A DNA stretch of 64,000 nucleotides from an uncultured Blautia sp. (GCF_947654165.1 NZ_CANTKB010000011.1:36535-100534), one strand, 5' to 3'. Counted from the first letter of the stretch, positions 16,369 to 25,567 are shown. Numbers and translations: made by a program. The notes: generated from the sequence alone by a model not told the origin.

Positions 16369-16397
16369 ATTCTACTATATTTTAACTTATACGTCAA
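16369..16397 (-). promoter_or_regulatory. Promoter of the fic-hsdM operon
   Basis: TTGACG (16392-16397), 17 bases, TAGAAT (16369-16374). Transcription should start about 55 bases before the fic ATG. Confidence 0.75.
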
Positions 16398-16402
16398 CGT
16401 TT

Positions 16403-16439
16403 TTAATTTAGTCAATCAATCGCTTTTTGACTAAATTAA
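16403..16439. promoter_or_regulatory. 13-bp inverted repeat upstream of the fic promoter (operator candidate)
   Basis: TTAATTTAGTCAA (16403-16415) and TTGACTAAATTAA (16427-16439) are perfect inverted copies with an 11-base gap, ending five bases upstream of the -35. A third half-site, TTTTAGTCATTT, lies downstream of the -10 at 16327-16338. The three half-sites suggest a dimeric regulator that bridges or overlaps the promoter; the winged helix of the Fic protein is one candidate. Confidence 0.6.
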
Positions 16440-16488
16440 CCATAAAACAGCCGCTCTTATAATACCTATTCTTTCCAATACACCAGAC

Positions 16489-16535
16489 AAAAAAAGGAGA
16501 CCCACAAGCCATTCTGCCTGTGCATCTCCTTTTTT
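16489..16535 (-). terminator. Terminator of htpG
   Basis: The minus-strand transcript has AAAGGAGA paired with TCTCCTTT, an inner stem around GCACAGGC/GCTTGTG, and a T-run. Poly-A on the other flank could make it bidirectional, separating htpG from the fic promoter region. Confidence 0.75.
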
Positions 16536-16569
16536 CACTTTTCCATCTTCTATTGTTTCTTCATACTGC

Positions 16570-18639
16570 TTATTTTGCCAGCATGAGCATGATTTCATTG
16601 CTTCTTGAAACGAATTTCGTCATTTCTTCCGGTGTCAGCTGTCTGTGGCTGATAAGAGCCAGGTCATAGAGCTGTTCGCAGAGTACCTTGGTGTTTTCTC
16701 CGTCTTTATTTTCCAGCACATACTGAACCAGTTTGTTGTTGGCATTTAATACCAGTGTCTCCTGTCCGCCGAACATGGATGGATCCATACCGTACATGTT
16801 ATACATTTTCATCATTTCCTGCATACGACGGTTTTCCTCGGAAATGGTCATCATGGAAGAAACCTTTTCGTTTTTCAGGCTTTCCACTTTCACAGTCAGA
16901 TTGTCCTTGTTGAGAGCTTTCTTAAACACTTCTGAAAGTGTCTTGGTCTCTTCTTCCAGGTTCTTGCCATCTTCTTTGACTGCTTCGTTCACATCTGCAT
17001 CAATGCGGAGGAATTTTACTGTTTCTTTCATCTGTTCTACATGAGAGATAAAAGCAGAATCAATGTTATGTTTCAGAATCACGGCATCCTGTCCCTGTTC
17101 TTTGAACATATTGATATACTGGCTCTGCTGTACTTCATCTGTCACATAATATACAGGTGTTTTTTCCGGTTCTTTCTTTGCTTCCTCTTTTGCCTCTTCC
17201 AGAACCTCTTCTTTATTTTCCTCAGTTACCACTTCCTGGTCTTCCGGTGTTTCTTTTGCATTCTCTTTGATGCAGTCTTCTAAGGTCAGATATTTTCCGT
17301 CAATATTTTTGTATAAGATGTAATCCATCATTCTCTCAGAGAATTTCGCATCTTTGATGCAGCCGAATTTAATAAACGGATTAATGTCATCCCAGTATTT
17401 TTCGTAATTTTCTCTGTCTGTCTTGCACATGCCGGAAAGCTTGTCTGCTACTTTCTTGCTGATGTAATCAGAGATTTTCTTCACAAATCCGTCGTTCTGC
17501 AGAGCACTTCTGGATACGTTCAGAGGCAGATCCGGACAGTCAATAACACCTTTTAACAACATTAAGAATTCAGGAATCACTTCTTTAATGTTATCTGCGA
17601 TAAATACCTGGTTGTTATATAATTTAATGGTTCCCTCAATGGATTCATATTCCATATTAATTTTCGGGAAGTACAAAATACCTTTTAAGTTAAATGGATA
17701 GTCCATATTCAGGTGAATCCAGAACAATGGCTCTTTGTAATCCATAAATACTTTGCGGTAGAATGCTTTGTATTCTTCTTCTGTACACTCATTTGGATGT
17801 TTCATCCAGAGAGGATTGGTATCACTTAAAGAAACCGGGCGTTTATGGATTTTTACTTTCTCTTTTGCAGGAGAAACTTCTACGATTTCTTTTTCTCCGT
17901 TTTCATTTTCCTTTTCTTCTGTCTTAGCTTCTTCGTGAATATGCTCTACTACCACATCGTCTTCTTTTAATTCAGATTCATCAATGGTCTCATATTCCTG
18001 AGGTGCATTTGCCTTGGATAAGAAGATTTCTACCGGCATGAAAGAACAGTATTTCTCAATGATCTCTCTTGCACGGTATTCATTGGCAAATTCTACGCTC
18101 TCTTCATTTAAGAACAGGGTGATTTCTGTACCTACTTCAGTTCTGTTTCCGTCACCGATTTCATACTCTGTACCGCCATCACTGGACCAGTGAACCGGTG
18201 TTGCTCCTTCTTTGTAAGAAAGGGTATCAATCTGAACTTCATCTGCTACCATAAATGCAGAATAGAAGCCAAGACCGAAATGTCCGATGATCTGATCTTC
18301 ATTTGTCTTATCTTTGTATTTTTCCAGGAACTGGGTTGCACCGGAAAATGCAATCTGTGTAATGTATTCTTCTACTTCGTCTGCCGTCATACCAAGACCG
18401 GTATCAATGAATTTCAAAGTTTTTTCTTCCGGGTTCACAATCACCTGGATTTTATTTTTATGGTTTTCCGGGAAGGAATATTCTCCCATAACTTCCAGTT
18501 TTTTCAGCTTTGTAATAGCATCGCATCCGTTGGAAATTAATTCACGGAAAAAAATGTCATGATCGGAATACATCCATTTTTTAATAATTGGAAGAATATT
18601 GTCGCTGTTAATTGATAAAGTACCACGCTTGCTAGCCAT
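16570..18639 (-). CDS. htpG: Hsp90 chaperone HtpG
   Basis: 689 residues. An N-terminal GHKL ATPase has the catalytic region FFRELISNGCDA, DTGLGMTADEV and IGHFGLGFYSAFMVAD. A charged linker (about 220-255, rich in E and K) is longer than in E. coli HtpG, and a second acidic insertion lies near 445-480. Middle and C-terminal dimerisation domains follow. It is a cytosolic ATP-driven folding and remodelling chaperone. Its promoter (TTGACT-17-TAATAT, 18688-18716) lies just below a perfect CIRCE element, so it is probably heat-inducible through HrcA. AAGGAG precedes the ATG. Confidence 0.96.
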   Translation of the reverse strand: MASKRGTLSINSDNILPIIKKWMYSDHDIFFRELISNGCDAITKLKKLEVMGEYSFPENHKNKIQVIVNPEEKTLKFIDTGLGMTADEVEEYITQIAFSGATQFLEKYKDKTNEDQIIGHFGLGFYSAFMVADEVQIDTLSYKEGATPVHWSSDGGTEYEIGDGNRTEVGTEITLFLNEESVEFANEYRAREIIEKYCSFMPVEIFLSKANAPQEYETIDESELKEDDVVVEHIHEEAKTEEKENENGEKEIVEVSPAKEKVKIHKRPVSLSDTNPLWMKHPNECTEEEYKAFYRKVFMDYKEPLFWIHLNMDYPFNLKGILYFPKINMEYESIEGTIKLYNNQVFIADNIKEVIPEFLMLLKGVIDCPDLPLNVSRSALQNDGFVKKISDYISKKVADKLSGMCKTDRENYEKYWDDINPFIKFGCIKDAKFSERMMDYILYKNIDGKYLTLEDCIKENAKETPEDQEVVTEENKEEVLEEAKEEAKKEPEKTPVYYVTDEVQQSQYINMFKEQGQDAVILKHNIDSAFISHVEQMKETVKFLRIDADVNEAVKEDGKNLEEETKTLSEVFKKALNKDNLTVKVESLKNEKVSSMMTISEENRRMQEMMKMYNMYGMDPSMFGGQETLVLNANNKLVQYVLENKDGENTKVLCEQLYDLALISHRQLTPEEMTKFVSRSNEIMLMLAK

Positions 18640-18687
18640 GATAAATACATCTCCTTTTTATTTCTAAGTTTTTCTCGTCTGAAACTA

Positions 18688-18716
18688 ATATTAATACCCC
18701 AAACCAGAAAAGTCAA
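18688..18716 (-). promoter_or_regulatory. htpG promoter
   Basis: TTGACT (18711-18716), 17 bases, TAATAT (18688-18693) on the minus strand. The CIRCE element lies seven bases upstream of the -35. Confidence 0.7.
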
Positions 18717-18723
18717 GACAAAA

Positions 18724-18750
18724 TTAGCACTCATACAAGATGAGTGCTAA
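18724..18750. promoter_or_regulatory. CIRCE element (HrcA operator)
   Basis: TTAGCACTC (18724-18732), nine bases, GAGTGCTAA (18742-18750): an exact match to the CIRCE consensus bound by the heat-shock repressor HrcA. The only gene it can serve is htpG, as the other neighbour ends here. Confidence 0.93.
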
Positions 18751-18787
18751 CAAACTTTTATAAACTTTCTAAAGATTTTATAAACTT

Positions 18788-19435
18788 CTATTTTTTTTCG
18801 ATTTTCTGGGCAACAATATAAATATTTGGAGGATTTCTATGGAGATTTACAATTTCCAACACCAGAAATCCTTTCTTTTGAATTTTCCGCATAAGCCCCA
18901 GCGGTGTCTCAAAGGATACATAAGGCATGAGATGCAGTTTTGATTTCCAGAATTTTCTCACCGCATCTTTGGATAAATTTCTGCCAAGACAGTCTGTTGC
19001 GGAAATAAACACGCCTCCCGGTTTCAGAATATCATAAATCTTTTCCAGAACTTTTTCCTGATTCTTCATGTACAGCAGTACATTATATGCAGTAACCACA
19101 TCATAGCTCTCCGGCTCTGCCTGTAACTCCAGCAAATCTTTCTGCATAAATGTAATATTCTGCTTGCCTTCCTTCTGTGCTTTCTCTGCTGCCTGCAGCA
19201 TCATTTCCTCTGAAATATCAATGGCTGTTACTTTTCTTACATAATCTGCCAGGGTAATGGTTGCAATCCCGGTGCCACAGCCGATTTCCAGCATGGCATC
19301 CCCCTGATTCAGAAATGGAATGGAACGCTTTATGGTTTTCTGATAAGCATTCTCGTAAACAGATAATACCTGCTGATCAAATACTTGTGAACGTTTGTCC
19401 CAGAACTGGGAACTTTTGTCTTGTTTTTTATCCAT
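18788..19435 (-). CDS. Class I SAM-dependent methyltransferase
   Basis: 215 residues. Motif I is MLEIGCGTGIATITLA, followed by an acidic loop KVTAIDIS, the motif around SYDVVTAYNVLLYM and LKPGGVF: a Rossmann methyltransferase of the Methyltransf_11/25 type. The cytosolic enzyme transfers a methyl group from SAM; its acceptor cannot be told, though relatives act on small molecules or quinone-like compounds. It follows the small acidic protein gene by six bases and is probably co-transcribed with it. Confidence 0.85.
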   Translation of the reverse strand: MDKKQDKSSQFWDKRSQVFDQQVLSVYENAYQKTIKRSIPFLNQGDAMLEIGCGTGIATITLADYVRKVTAIDISEEMMLQAAEKAQKEGKQNITFMQKDLLELQAEPESYDVVTAYNVLLYMKNQEKVLEKIYDILKPGGVFISATDCLGRNLSKDAVRKFWKSKLHLMPYVSFETPLGLMRKIQKKGFLVLEIVNLHRNPPNIYIVAQKIEKK

Positions 19436-19441
19436 ACTGCA

Positions 19442-19705
19442 TTATCCCTCCACTATGAGATACTGTCCTCCAGGCAGGGCAAATACTTCGCTGGCATCCT
19501 CCAACTCTTCCATAGACATTCCTTCTACATCCATACCATTTTCATCAAAGTAATCCCTGACCTCTTCCAGTGAGTCCACGACTACGGCCATACAGTCTTC
19601 CAGAAACGCCTCTGCTTCCTCTTCAGTCTCTGCCACAGGTTCTGCGAACAACTGACCTTGGTTCCTCAAAAAAGTCAAAATACACTCCTCACTATACTCA
19701 TACAT
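19442..19705 (-). CDS. Small acidic protein of unknown function
   Basis: 87 residues, very acidic, with the pattern EEAEAFLEDCMAVVVDSLEE, then YFDENGMDVEGM and SEVFALPGGQYLIVEG. AGGAGGAAGAG precedes the ATG. I recall similar short proteins in Lachnospiraceae but no known role. It has no signal peptide or membrane segment. It lies immediately upstream of the methyltransferase gene. Confidence 0.7.
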   Translation of the reverse strand: MYEYSEECILTFLRNQGQLFAEPVAETEEEAEAFLEDCMAVVVDSLEEVRDYFDENGMDVEGMSMEELEDASEVFALPGGQYLIVEG

Positions 19706-19790
19706 ACGCTCTTCCTCCTTGTTTATTTTTACGGGGTTTCCCCTTCTCTCCTGTTTGTATGCTATGCTGCCTCTGCTCCTGTAATGCCTG

Positions 19791-20453
19791 TCATCTGGAT
19801 TCCGATGCCAGTTCCAGGATTTCAGATGGCCGGTCTACAATTTTATCTGCGTGATGCTCTTCTAATTCTGTCCTTGGGCGAAAGCCCCAGGTCACTCCGA
19901 TGGTGTACATACCCGCTGCCTTTCCGGTATCCATATCTGTGTTGGTATCACCGCAATAGAGACACTCCTGTGGCATTGCTCCGAATTCCTTCGCAACCGC
20001 CCATGCCCCGATAGGGGATGGTTTTCTTGGAATTTCGCTGGTCTGTCCCTGAATCTTATGGAACATGTCCGGACCGAAAATTCTATGTACTACTTCCACC
20101 GCCGCTTCATGTGGCTTATTAGAAAGCACGGCAATCTTGATTCCCTGTGCTTTTAAACCTTCCAACAGCTCCAGAATCCCATCATACGGCTTCACATGGT
20201 AAAACGGATTCTCTCCGAACCACTTTCTGTACTGTGTCCGCACTTCTTCGTAATCCACTTTGTCACCGCCCGGTACTGCTGCCAGCATTCTTTTTACCTG
20301 CATATCTGCACCGTCACCGGCATAAAAATTATAATCCTTCACCGGTATTTCCGGAAGCCCAAATGCCCGCAATGTCTGATTTCCAACATAGGCAATGGAT
20401 TCTACCGTATCTGCAATGGTTCCATCTAAATCAAATATACAAACTTTATACAT
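19791..20453 (-). CDS. HAD hydrolase, phosphoglycolate phosphatase-like
   Basis: About 220 residues from ATG 20453 (GGAG eight bases upstream). The HAD motifs are visible: FDLDGTIADT (nucleophile and acid Asp), VLSNKPHEA (motif II), KPSPIGAW with the motif III Lys, and CGDTNTDMDTGKAAG (motif IV acids). A helical cap follows motif I, as in Gph/PpaX relatives. It probably dephosphorylates a small phosphoester such as 2-phosphoglycolate. It starts three bases after the maf stop, so the two are coupled. Confidence 0.87.
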   Translation of the reverse strand: MYKVCIFDLDGTIADTVESIAYVGNQTLRAFGLPEIPVKDYNFYAGDGADMQVKRMLAAVPGGDKVDYEEVRTQYRKWFGENPFYHVKPYDGILELLEGLKAQGIKIAVLSNKPHEAAVEVVHRIFGPDMFHKIQGQTSEIPRKPSPIGAWAVAKEFGAMPQECLYCGDTNTDMDTGKAAGMYTIGVTWGFRPRTELEEHHADKIVDRPSEILELASESR

Positions 20454-20455
20454 GT

Positions 20456-21043
20456 TTACCACTCCTTTTGCTCCAGTCCCATTTCTTTCAGCTCCTGATA
20501 CAGTCTCGCCACAGGAAGTCCCACGACGTTCTGATAATCCCCCTGGATTTCTTTTACAAAAATCAGGGCTTTTCCCTGAATGCCATAGGCACCGGCTTTA
20601 TCCATAGGTTCTCCTGTTTCTATATAACTCTGGATTTCTGCTTTTGTCATGGGGTAAAAAGTTACCCGAGTTCTTTCGTGAAAAGTTCTGCTTTGCTCTT
20701 TCCCGTCTTTCCTCTCCATAAGTGTAACCCCTGTATAAACCTCATGACTGTTTCCCTGAAGAGACGAAAGCATCTGCTCTGCCTCTTGGCTGTCTTTTGG
20801 CTTTCCCAAAATTTTACCGAAAGCTGCCACCACCGTGTCTGCCCCGATCACCAGCACATCACCTTCTGTTCTTTCAAACACTTCCCGGCATTTCTGCTCT
20901 GATAATTCCTCCACTGCTCTTCCCGGTTCACTTGTGGTAATGTTCTCCTCTGCCTTACTTGGACATACGGAAAAAGGAATTCCTGCTGTCTCTAAAAGCT
21001 CCCGTCTTCTGGGAGATGCACTTGCAAGTATTATTTTTTTCAT
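20456..21043 (-). CDS. maf: Maf-family nucleotide pyrophosphatase
   Basis: 195 residues: SASPRRRELLETAGIPF at the start, GADTVVAAFGKILGKP in the middle, and GPHEVYTGVTL-like and YGIQGKALIFV motifs. Maf proteins hydrolyse dTTP/UTP or modified nucleotides and delay septum formation when overproduced. Length and motifs are complete. It heads a two-gene unit with the downstream HAD phosphatase and is divergent from the Cof-type gene. Confidence 0.92.
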   Translation of the reverse strand: MKKIILASASPRRRELLETAGIPFSVCPSKAEENITTSEPGRAVEELSEQKCREVFERTEGDVLVIGADTVVAAFGKILGKPKDSQEAEQMLSSLQGNSHEVYTGVTLMERKDGKEQSRTFHERTRVTFYPMTKAEIQSYIETGEPMDKAGAYGIQGKALIFVKEIQGDYQNVVGLPVARLYQELKEMGLEQKEW

Positions 21044-21106
21044 GTCTGCTGCTCTCCTTTTCTGTATTAAGTATATCCTTACTTCTTTTTCTATGCAACT
21101 ATAAAA

Positions 21107-21135
21107 TTGACCTTCTTATGGGTTCATGATAGACT
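21107..21135 (+). promoter_or_regulatory. Promoter of the Cof-type phosphatase gene
   Basis: TTGACC (21107-21112), 17 bases, TAGACT (21130-21135) in the maf divergent region. Confidence 0.55.
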
Positions 21136-21171
21136 GATAAAAGGAAATCACAAAAGATGAGGATAAAAGCT

Positions 21172-21981
21172 ATGAAATTATTATTTGTTGATCTGGACGG
21201 AACCTTACTAAATGACCGAAAATCCATCCCATCCCAAAATTTAGAAGCCATGCAGCGTGCTTCCCAAAAAGGGCATCTGACAATCATTAATACCGGACGT
21301 TCGTTTTCCTCCGCAGAACCTTACATGAAACAGCTCAGTGAAATTCAGCCTCACTGTTATGCAATCCTTTATAACGGTGGCATGATCTATGATTATACCC
21401 GGCAGGAATTTCTCTATAAAAAAACACTGCCTTTGCCTTATGTGAAATATATCTTTTCCCAGGCTGAAAAATTTCAGATTCACTGTCAGACCTACGAGGG
21501 CTCCTGTGTTCTGGCTGTAAGAGACTGTCCGGAGGTTCAGGAATATAAAGAGCACTCTCAGATGCCGGTTCGCATTGATCCTCTTCTTCTGGAGCATCTT
21601 ACCGAAGAACCGGCTAAGGTTCTCACCTCCAATCTTGACAACCCCAGCCTCCACGAGGCTTATCGCCGTTCTATGGAGACCTGGGCAAAAGGAAAAATCT
21701 CTATGTTTTTCTCCAATGAGCATTATCTGGAGCATGTACCGGAGGGAATCTCCAAAGGAAATGCAATTTTGAAACTTTGCAGTCTCTTACATGTGCCTGT
21801 GAGTCATACCTACGCTGTCGGAGATGCAGAAAATGACCTGACGATGCTTCAGACTGCCGGTACAGGAATCGCCATGGCAAATGGGACTGCCTTTCTAAAG
21901 GAACAGGCTGCTTATATTACCACACGAAATCATAATCAGGGCGGAATTGCCGAAATCATTGAAAAATTCATAGAAAATTAA
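21172..21981 (+). CDS. Cof-type HAD-IIB sugar phosphatase
   Basis: About 269 residues. LFVDLDGTLLNDRKSIP is motif I, INTGRS motif II, KGNAILKLCSLL motif III and VGDAENDLTMLQTAG motif IV, with a large C2-type cap between. ATG 21172 is preferred over 21157 because the HAD motif then starts at the usual distance and GAGG lies upstream. It is likely a cytosolic phosphatase on sugar phosphates or flavin-type cofactors. Confidence 0.87.
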   Translation: MKLLFVDLDGTLLNDRKSIPSQNLEAMQRASQKGHLTIINTGRSFSSAEPYMKQLSEIQPHCYAILYNGGMIYDYTRQEFLYKKTLPLPYVKYIFSQAEKFQIHCQTYEGSCVLAVRDCPEVQEYKEHSQMPVRIDPLLLEHLTEEPAKVLTSNLDNPSLHEAYRRSMETWAKGKISMFFSNEHYLEHVPEGISKGNAILKLCSLLHVPVSHTYAVGDAENDLTMLQTAGTGIAMANGTAFLKEQAAYITTRNHNQGGIAEIIEKFIEN

Positions 21982-22075
21982 TGAAAAACCTCTTCCATTA
22001 TTCTCATAAAAAGGATTATAATGGAGAAAATAGATAAGGAAAATAAGAAGCAAATACTATTTTCAGAAAGGAATT

Positions 22076-22522
22076 ATGATCATGGGTAGTTTTAGCAAAA
22101 AACTTATGGGAATCAGTGCTCTTGGTGCTGCCGCAGGTGCTGCTGTTTATTACTTCAAAAAAAAGAAAGATGAAAATCCTGGTCTTCAGGAAGAATTTGC
22201 AGACTTTCAGGACAATCTGAAAGAAACCGCTGCTTCTGCTGTCTCAGTTGCTTCAAAACTAAAAGAAGTCATGGAACAATCCATGGAAGAAGCGGTGAAC
22301 AAAGTCAAAGAACATACTGATGATTTTGTGGACGATGATATTTTTGAAGATGAAAATTTGACAGAAGCAGTCAGTGATGCAGTGGAAGAATCTGCAGAAG
22401 AAGTTCAGGATACGGCAGAAGACATCTTTGAAGAAGCTAAAGATACAGTTAAAGAAGTCGTAGAAGATGCAAAAGATGCTGCTGATGACCTCTTTGAAAA
22501 AAACACTGATAAAGAAGATTAA
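22076..22522 (+). CDS. Acidic membrane-anchored YtxH-like protein
   Basis: About 148 residues. A short glycine/alanine-rich hydrophobic stretch (LMGISALGAAAGAAVYYF) is followed by KKKK and a long acidic, helix-forming repeat (EEVQDTAEDIFEEAKDTVKE and similar). This is the layout of YtxH/general-stress envelope proteins; function is unknown. The start may be ATG 22076 or 22082 (both follow AAAGGA). A TATAAT at 22017-22022 probably provides the promoter. Confidence 0.7.
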   Translation: MIMGSFSKKLMGISALGAAAGAAVYYFKKKKDENPGLQEEFADFQDNLKETAASAVSVASKLKEVMEQSMEEAVNKVKEHTDDFVDDDIFEDENLTEAVSDAVEESAEEVQDTAEDIFEEAKDTVKEVVEDAKDAADDLFEKNTDKED

Positions 22523-22606
22523 TATACAAAACATTACATCCTGCATACCGGACGGTTATCAATGATCCGGTATGCAGACAAAATATGAAAAAGAATGGAG
22601 ATAACT

Positions 22607-23125
22607 ATGGACAACCAATTATTCGAACAGGCAAAATCCGATGACATTTTATCGAAAGAACTGATTTCTTTCCTTCTGGAAACCATGGAATATAACAGTC
22701 TCAGCTTTGTAAATGATGCTATTGAGATTTTAAAGGTATTAAAGATCCGAATCGAGCGCGGAGATAAGATCACGGACGAAGTTTCCAAACAGATTTATGA
22801 AAAGAAAAACTTTGAGGCTTTTGTAAAAGAACATTTTTCAGACTATATTTATCGTCAGGTATTTTCCTCTTCCGGAAGAAGAGAAAAATCTTACTTCCGT
22901 CTGGAAGCCTGTGAGGGTGGATACGAACTGATTCTTTCTGACAAAGACAATAAGGTTTACCGCTGGATTTCCAGTCTGAATGAAAAATTCTCTCTTGTAT
23001 ATATGATTGCAACCAATATTGTATACATAAAAAATATCAAAACAAAAACCTACTCTCCTCTGATCTCTGCCAATGGAAAATACTGCAGATATGATGAGAG
23101 CATCGGAAAAATCTTAGAAGTATAA
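22607..23125 (+). CDS. Conserved protein of unknown function
   Basis: 172 residues, MDNQLFEQAKSDDILSKEL to GKILEV. GGAG six bases before ATG 22607 decides the start. The N-terminal half is helical (about 1-75), the C-terminal half strand-rich with YRWISSLNEKFSLVYMIATN and ISANGKYCRYDES. No signal peptide, membrane helix or catalytic motif is recognised. It follows the YtxH-like gene and is closed by a strong terminator. Confidence 0.65.
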   Translation: MDNQLFEQAKSDDILSKELISFLLETMEYNSLSFVNDAIEILKVLKIRIERGDKITDEVSKQIYEKKNFEAFVKEHFSDYIYRQVFSSSGRREKSYFRLEACEGGYELILSDKDNKVYRWISSLNEKFSLVYMIATNIVYIKNIKTKTYSPLISANGKYCRYDESIGKILEV

Positions 23126-23138
23126 GATTCCGGCTTAT

Positions 23139-23196
23139 AAAAAAAAGATGGCTGTTTGTCCCCGTTTCAGGTACAAAGACAGCCATCTCTTTTTTT
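23139..23196. terminator. Bidirectional terminator between convergent genes
   Basis: AAAAAAAGATGGCTGT pairs with ACAGCCATCTCTTTTTTT around a 22-base loop. It ends the plus-strand unknown gene and the minus-strand GH3 gene. Confidence 0.85.
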
Positions 23197-23206
23197 GTCT
23201 TATCTT

Positions 23207-25456
23207 TTATTTGTACTCAAGTCCAAAATTCAATTCATAATAGTTTCCTGCTGCATCCCGGTAAGCATAAGCCTTTCCATTTTCGTCTTTCATGCTTTCC
23301 GGCATGTACAAATCTTTATCATAACCCGGTACATCATTAGGGCTGATGCACACTCCGTTTTCATCTACTGCCAAGACAGAATCATCCTTTGGCAATGTGA
23401 CAGGAAGTTTTCCAACCGGAGCGAATTCTCCAAACAGAACATCGAGTGTTGCACTTGGATACGTATCGAATCCTGCAAGAAGGGCATCTGCCTGGGATTC
23501 AATATTTCCAACTTCCCAGGCCAGGGTAAAGTTAATATTTGCAATGACTTTTCCGCCTCTTGCATGCACTGTACGGGCAATCTCACGGATTCTGTGAAGT
23601 CCGGATAAGGTGGTCTCTGTGTGGGTTTCTTTTTCCGGTTTTCCTTCTGCATCTACGTTGCACACTTCTTTGTTTTCGCAGATATCCAGTTCCAGATAAC
23701 CAGGCGTAGCATTAAAATATTCACCACTTGACGGTGATACCATCAAGATTGCAAAATCTGCTTCCTCAGGATTCTCTGTAAGGGTAACATTCTGCAGCAT
23801 CTCCCTCAATGCTTCTGTTGCTTTCTCTGCCTGTTTTGGATCTTTCTTAAAAGCTTCCGCATACACTTTTTTTCCTGTGTATTTTTCTTTCGTCAATGGC
23901 AGTGTCCCATCATTTTTCAAAAGTACGACACTCTGGCGATGTACTCTTGCTGCTTCTTCCCAGTCAGCCTGTTCTGCTGAAACTGCTTTTGCTTCCCCAG
24001 CATCACGATATGGATTCTCAAACATACCAAGGGCAAACAGCTCTGTCAGTGTTCTGGTAACAGCCCTGTCTAATGCCTCGTCTGTAAGTACCAACTGTTC
24101 TTTTGTGAATCCTTCCGGAACCGGATGAACATCATAATAATCATTCTTTCCTCTGTTGTATGCTTCCATTCCTGCTTCCTGATCAAACAGACCACTGATC
24201 ACATCAACCCCTGCATGATTCACCGCAAAGCCAATTCGCTCTGCTGTATCCAGCATTTCCACACCCCAGCACATGTTATGGACGATTCCGGTATCTGAGT
24301 TAATATAGCCTTCAAATCCCATCTGATCCCGGAGCATTTCCTGGATAAACGGACGGTTGTAAGCAAAGCCAAATGGCTCAAATTTCATTGAATTTCCAAG
24401 GCAGTCCTGCTGTGCTGCACTCTTTTGGGCGGCCGGCTTGGAATAGTATGGCATAATAGAAGAAGTGTGATTCTTCACTGCAACTTTAAACGCAGGAATA
24501 TGATATTTCTGCAGGGAACCTTCCGTAGCATATACATTCCACTGTCCTGCTGCATAATGGGGATCGAATCCGTTTTCTCTGGCTCCTCCGCCAGGAAAAT
24601 GCTTTGTGGTCACCGCTACACCATCTGTGGTAACACCATCTTTACTTCCCTGAATTCCAGGGATCAGATGCTCCATGATCTCACAGACCAGCTCCGGATC
24701 TTCTCCAAAAGTACCATAGGAACGCTGCCATCTGGGATCTGTCATAATGTCTGCCATGTACATATAACCTTTTCTCAGACCGCAGGCATTCCATTCTTTT
24801 TTGACGCAGGATGCGAAGCGATCTACTAAATCTGTTCCGGTTCCCTTGGCAGCCGCTGCGATTCCCAGGGTCCCTGGCCATGCAGCAAACACCCCAGCCG
24901 CATCATTCATTCCGAAGACAACTTCACCATTTTCATTGCGTGAATTTGATGCCACACTCACAGGTATGAAATGCTCACATTCCTCTGCCACTGCATGGAG
25001 CTGGTTCATCCAGTCTGTAATATCTTCTGCCGTTGCATTCGCTCTGAGAATCAGATGCCTGGAAAACCATTCTTTCAGCAGTACAGATGTTCCCGGAAGG
25101 TGCTGCTCTCCAAAGATGGTCTTTCCTGTAAATTCGCCTTCATCCAGCGTTCCGCTTTCGTCCAATACCACGCCTTCTGTTTCCATGCTGGAACCGGGAA
25201 CCGGATATTTTCCCATTCTCCAGTCAGAAATAAAAAGCTGTGCGATTTTTTCTTTTGTGGTCAATGCCTTTGCATAAGCCTGTGCTCGTTCTTTTGCAGG
25301 AAGTCTCCAGTCGTCAAAGGCTTTAAATTCTCCGCTCCCATCTATATCCTTGAAGTAAAGCCCGTCTTTTTCGATGATCTTTCTGCTTACGGTACCGAGC
25401 ACCGGTCCGTTTGGATTTTCGTAATACTTGACATGTTCAGATGCTTTTTTTGCCAT
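23207..25456 (-). CDS. Glycoside hydrolase family 3 (beta-glycosidase)
   Basis: 749 residues. GH3 TIM-barrel features: WQRSYGTFGEDPELV, KHFPGGGARENG (K285-H286) and nucleophile D388 in INSDTGI. The second alpha/beta domain with NDGTLPL follows near residue 520. There is no signal peptide, so it acts in the cytosol on imported oligosaccharides or glycosides; beta-glucosidase or beta-xylosidase specificity cannot be separated here. A good AGGAGG precedes ATG, and TATAAT lies near 25504-25509. It stands alone between terminators, without a sugar transporter in the window. Confidence 0.9.
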   Translation of the reverse strand: MAKKASEHVKYYENPNGPVLGTVSRKIIEKDGLYFKDIDGSGEFKAFDDWRLPAKERAQAYAKALTTKEKIAQLFISDWRMGKYPVPGSSMETEGVVLDESGTLDEGEFTGKTIFGEQHLPGTSVLLKEWFSRHLILRANATAEDITDWMNQLHAVAEECEHFIPVSVASNSRNENGEVVFGMNDAAGVFAAWPGTLGIAAAAKGTGTDLVDRFASCVKKEWNACGLRKGYMYMADIMTDPRWQRSYGTFGEDPELVCEIMEHLIPGIQGSKDGVTTDGVAVTTKHFPGGGARENGFDPHYAAGQWNVYATEGSLQKYHIPAFKVAVKNHTSSIMPYYSKPAAQKSAAQQDCLGNSMKFEPFGFAYNRPFIQEMLRDQMGFEGYINSDTGIVHNMCWGVEMLDTAERIGFAVNHAGVDVISGLFDQEAGMEAYNRGKNDYYDVHPVPEGFTKEQLVLTDEALDRAVTRTLTELFALGMFENPYRDAGEAKAVSAEQADWEEAARVHRQSVVLLKNDGTLPLTKEKYTGKKVYAEAFKKDPKQAEKATEALREMLQNVTLTENPEEADFAILMVSPSSGEYFNATPGYLELDICENKEVCNVDAEGKPEKETHTETTLSGLHRIREIARTVHARGGKVIANINFTLAWEVGNIESQADALLAGFDTYPSATLDVLFGEFAPVGKLPVTLPKDDSVLAVDENGVCISPNDVPGYDKDLYMPESMKDENGKAYAYRDAAGNYYELNFGLEYK

Positions 25457-25567
25457 AAAAAATACCTCCTATACTTGCAGTTTTCGCATTTTCGATAGCT
25501 TTATTATACCGAAAAGCAGCACAAAAAAATAGGAAGTATTTTTATAAATTTTTGTAGTATTTTCAGT

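Noticed and set aside
17041..18562. Several plus-strand open frames opposite htpG
   Set aside because: They lack ribosome-binding sites and family features and lie wholly within a confident minus-strand gene.
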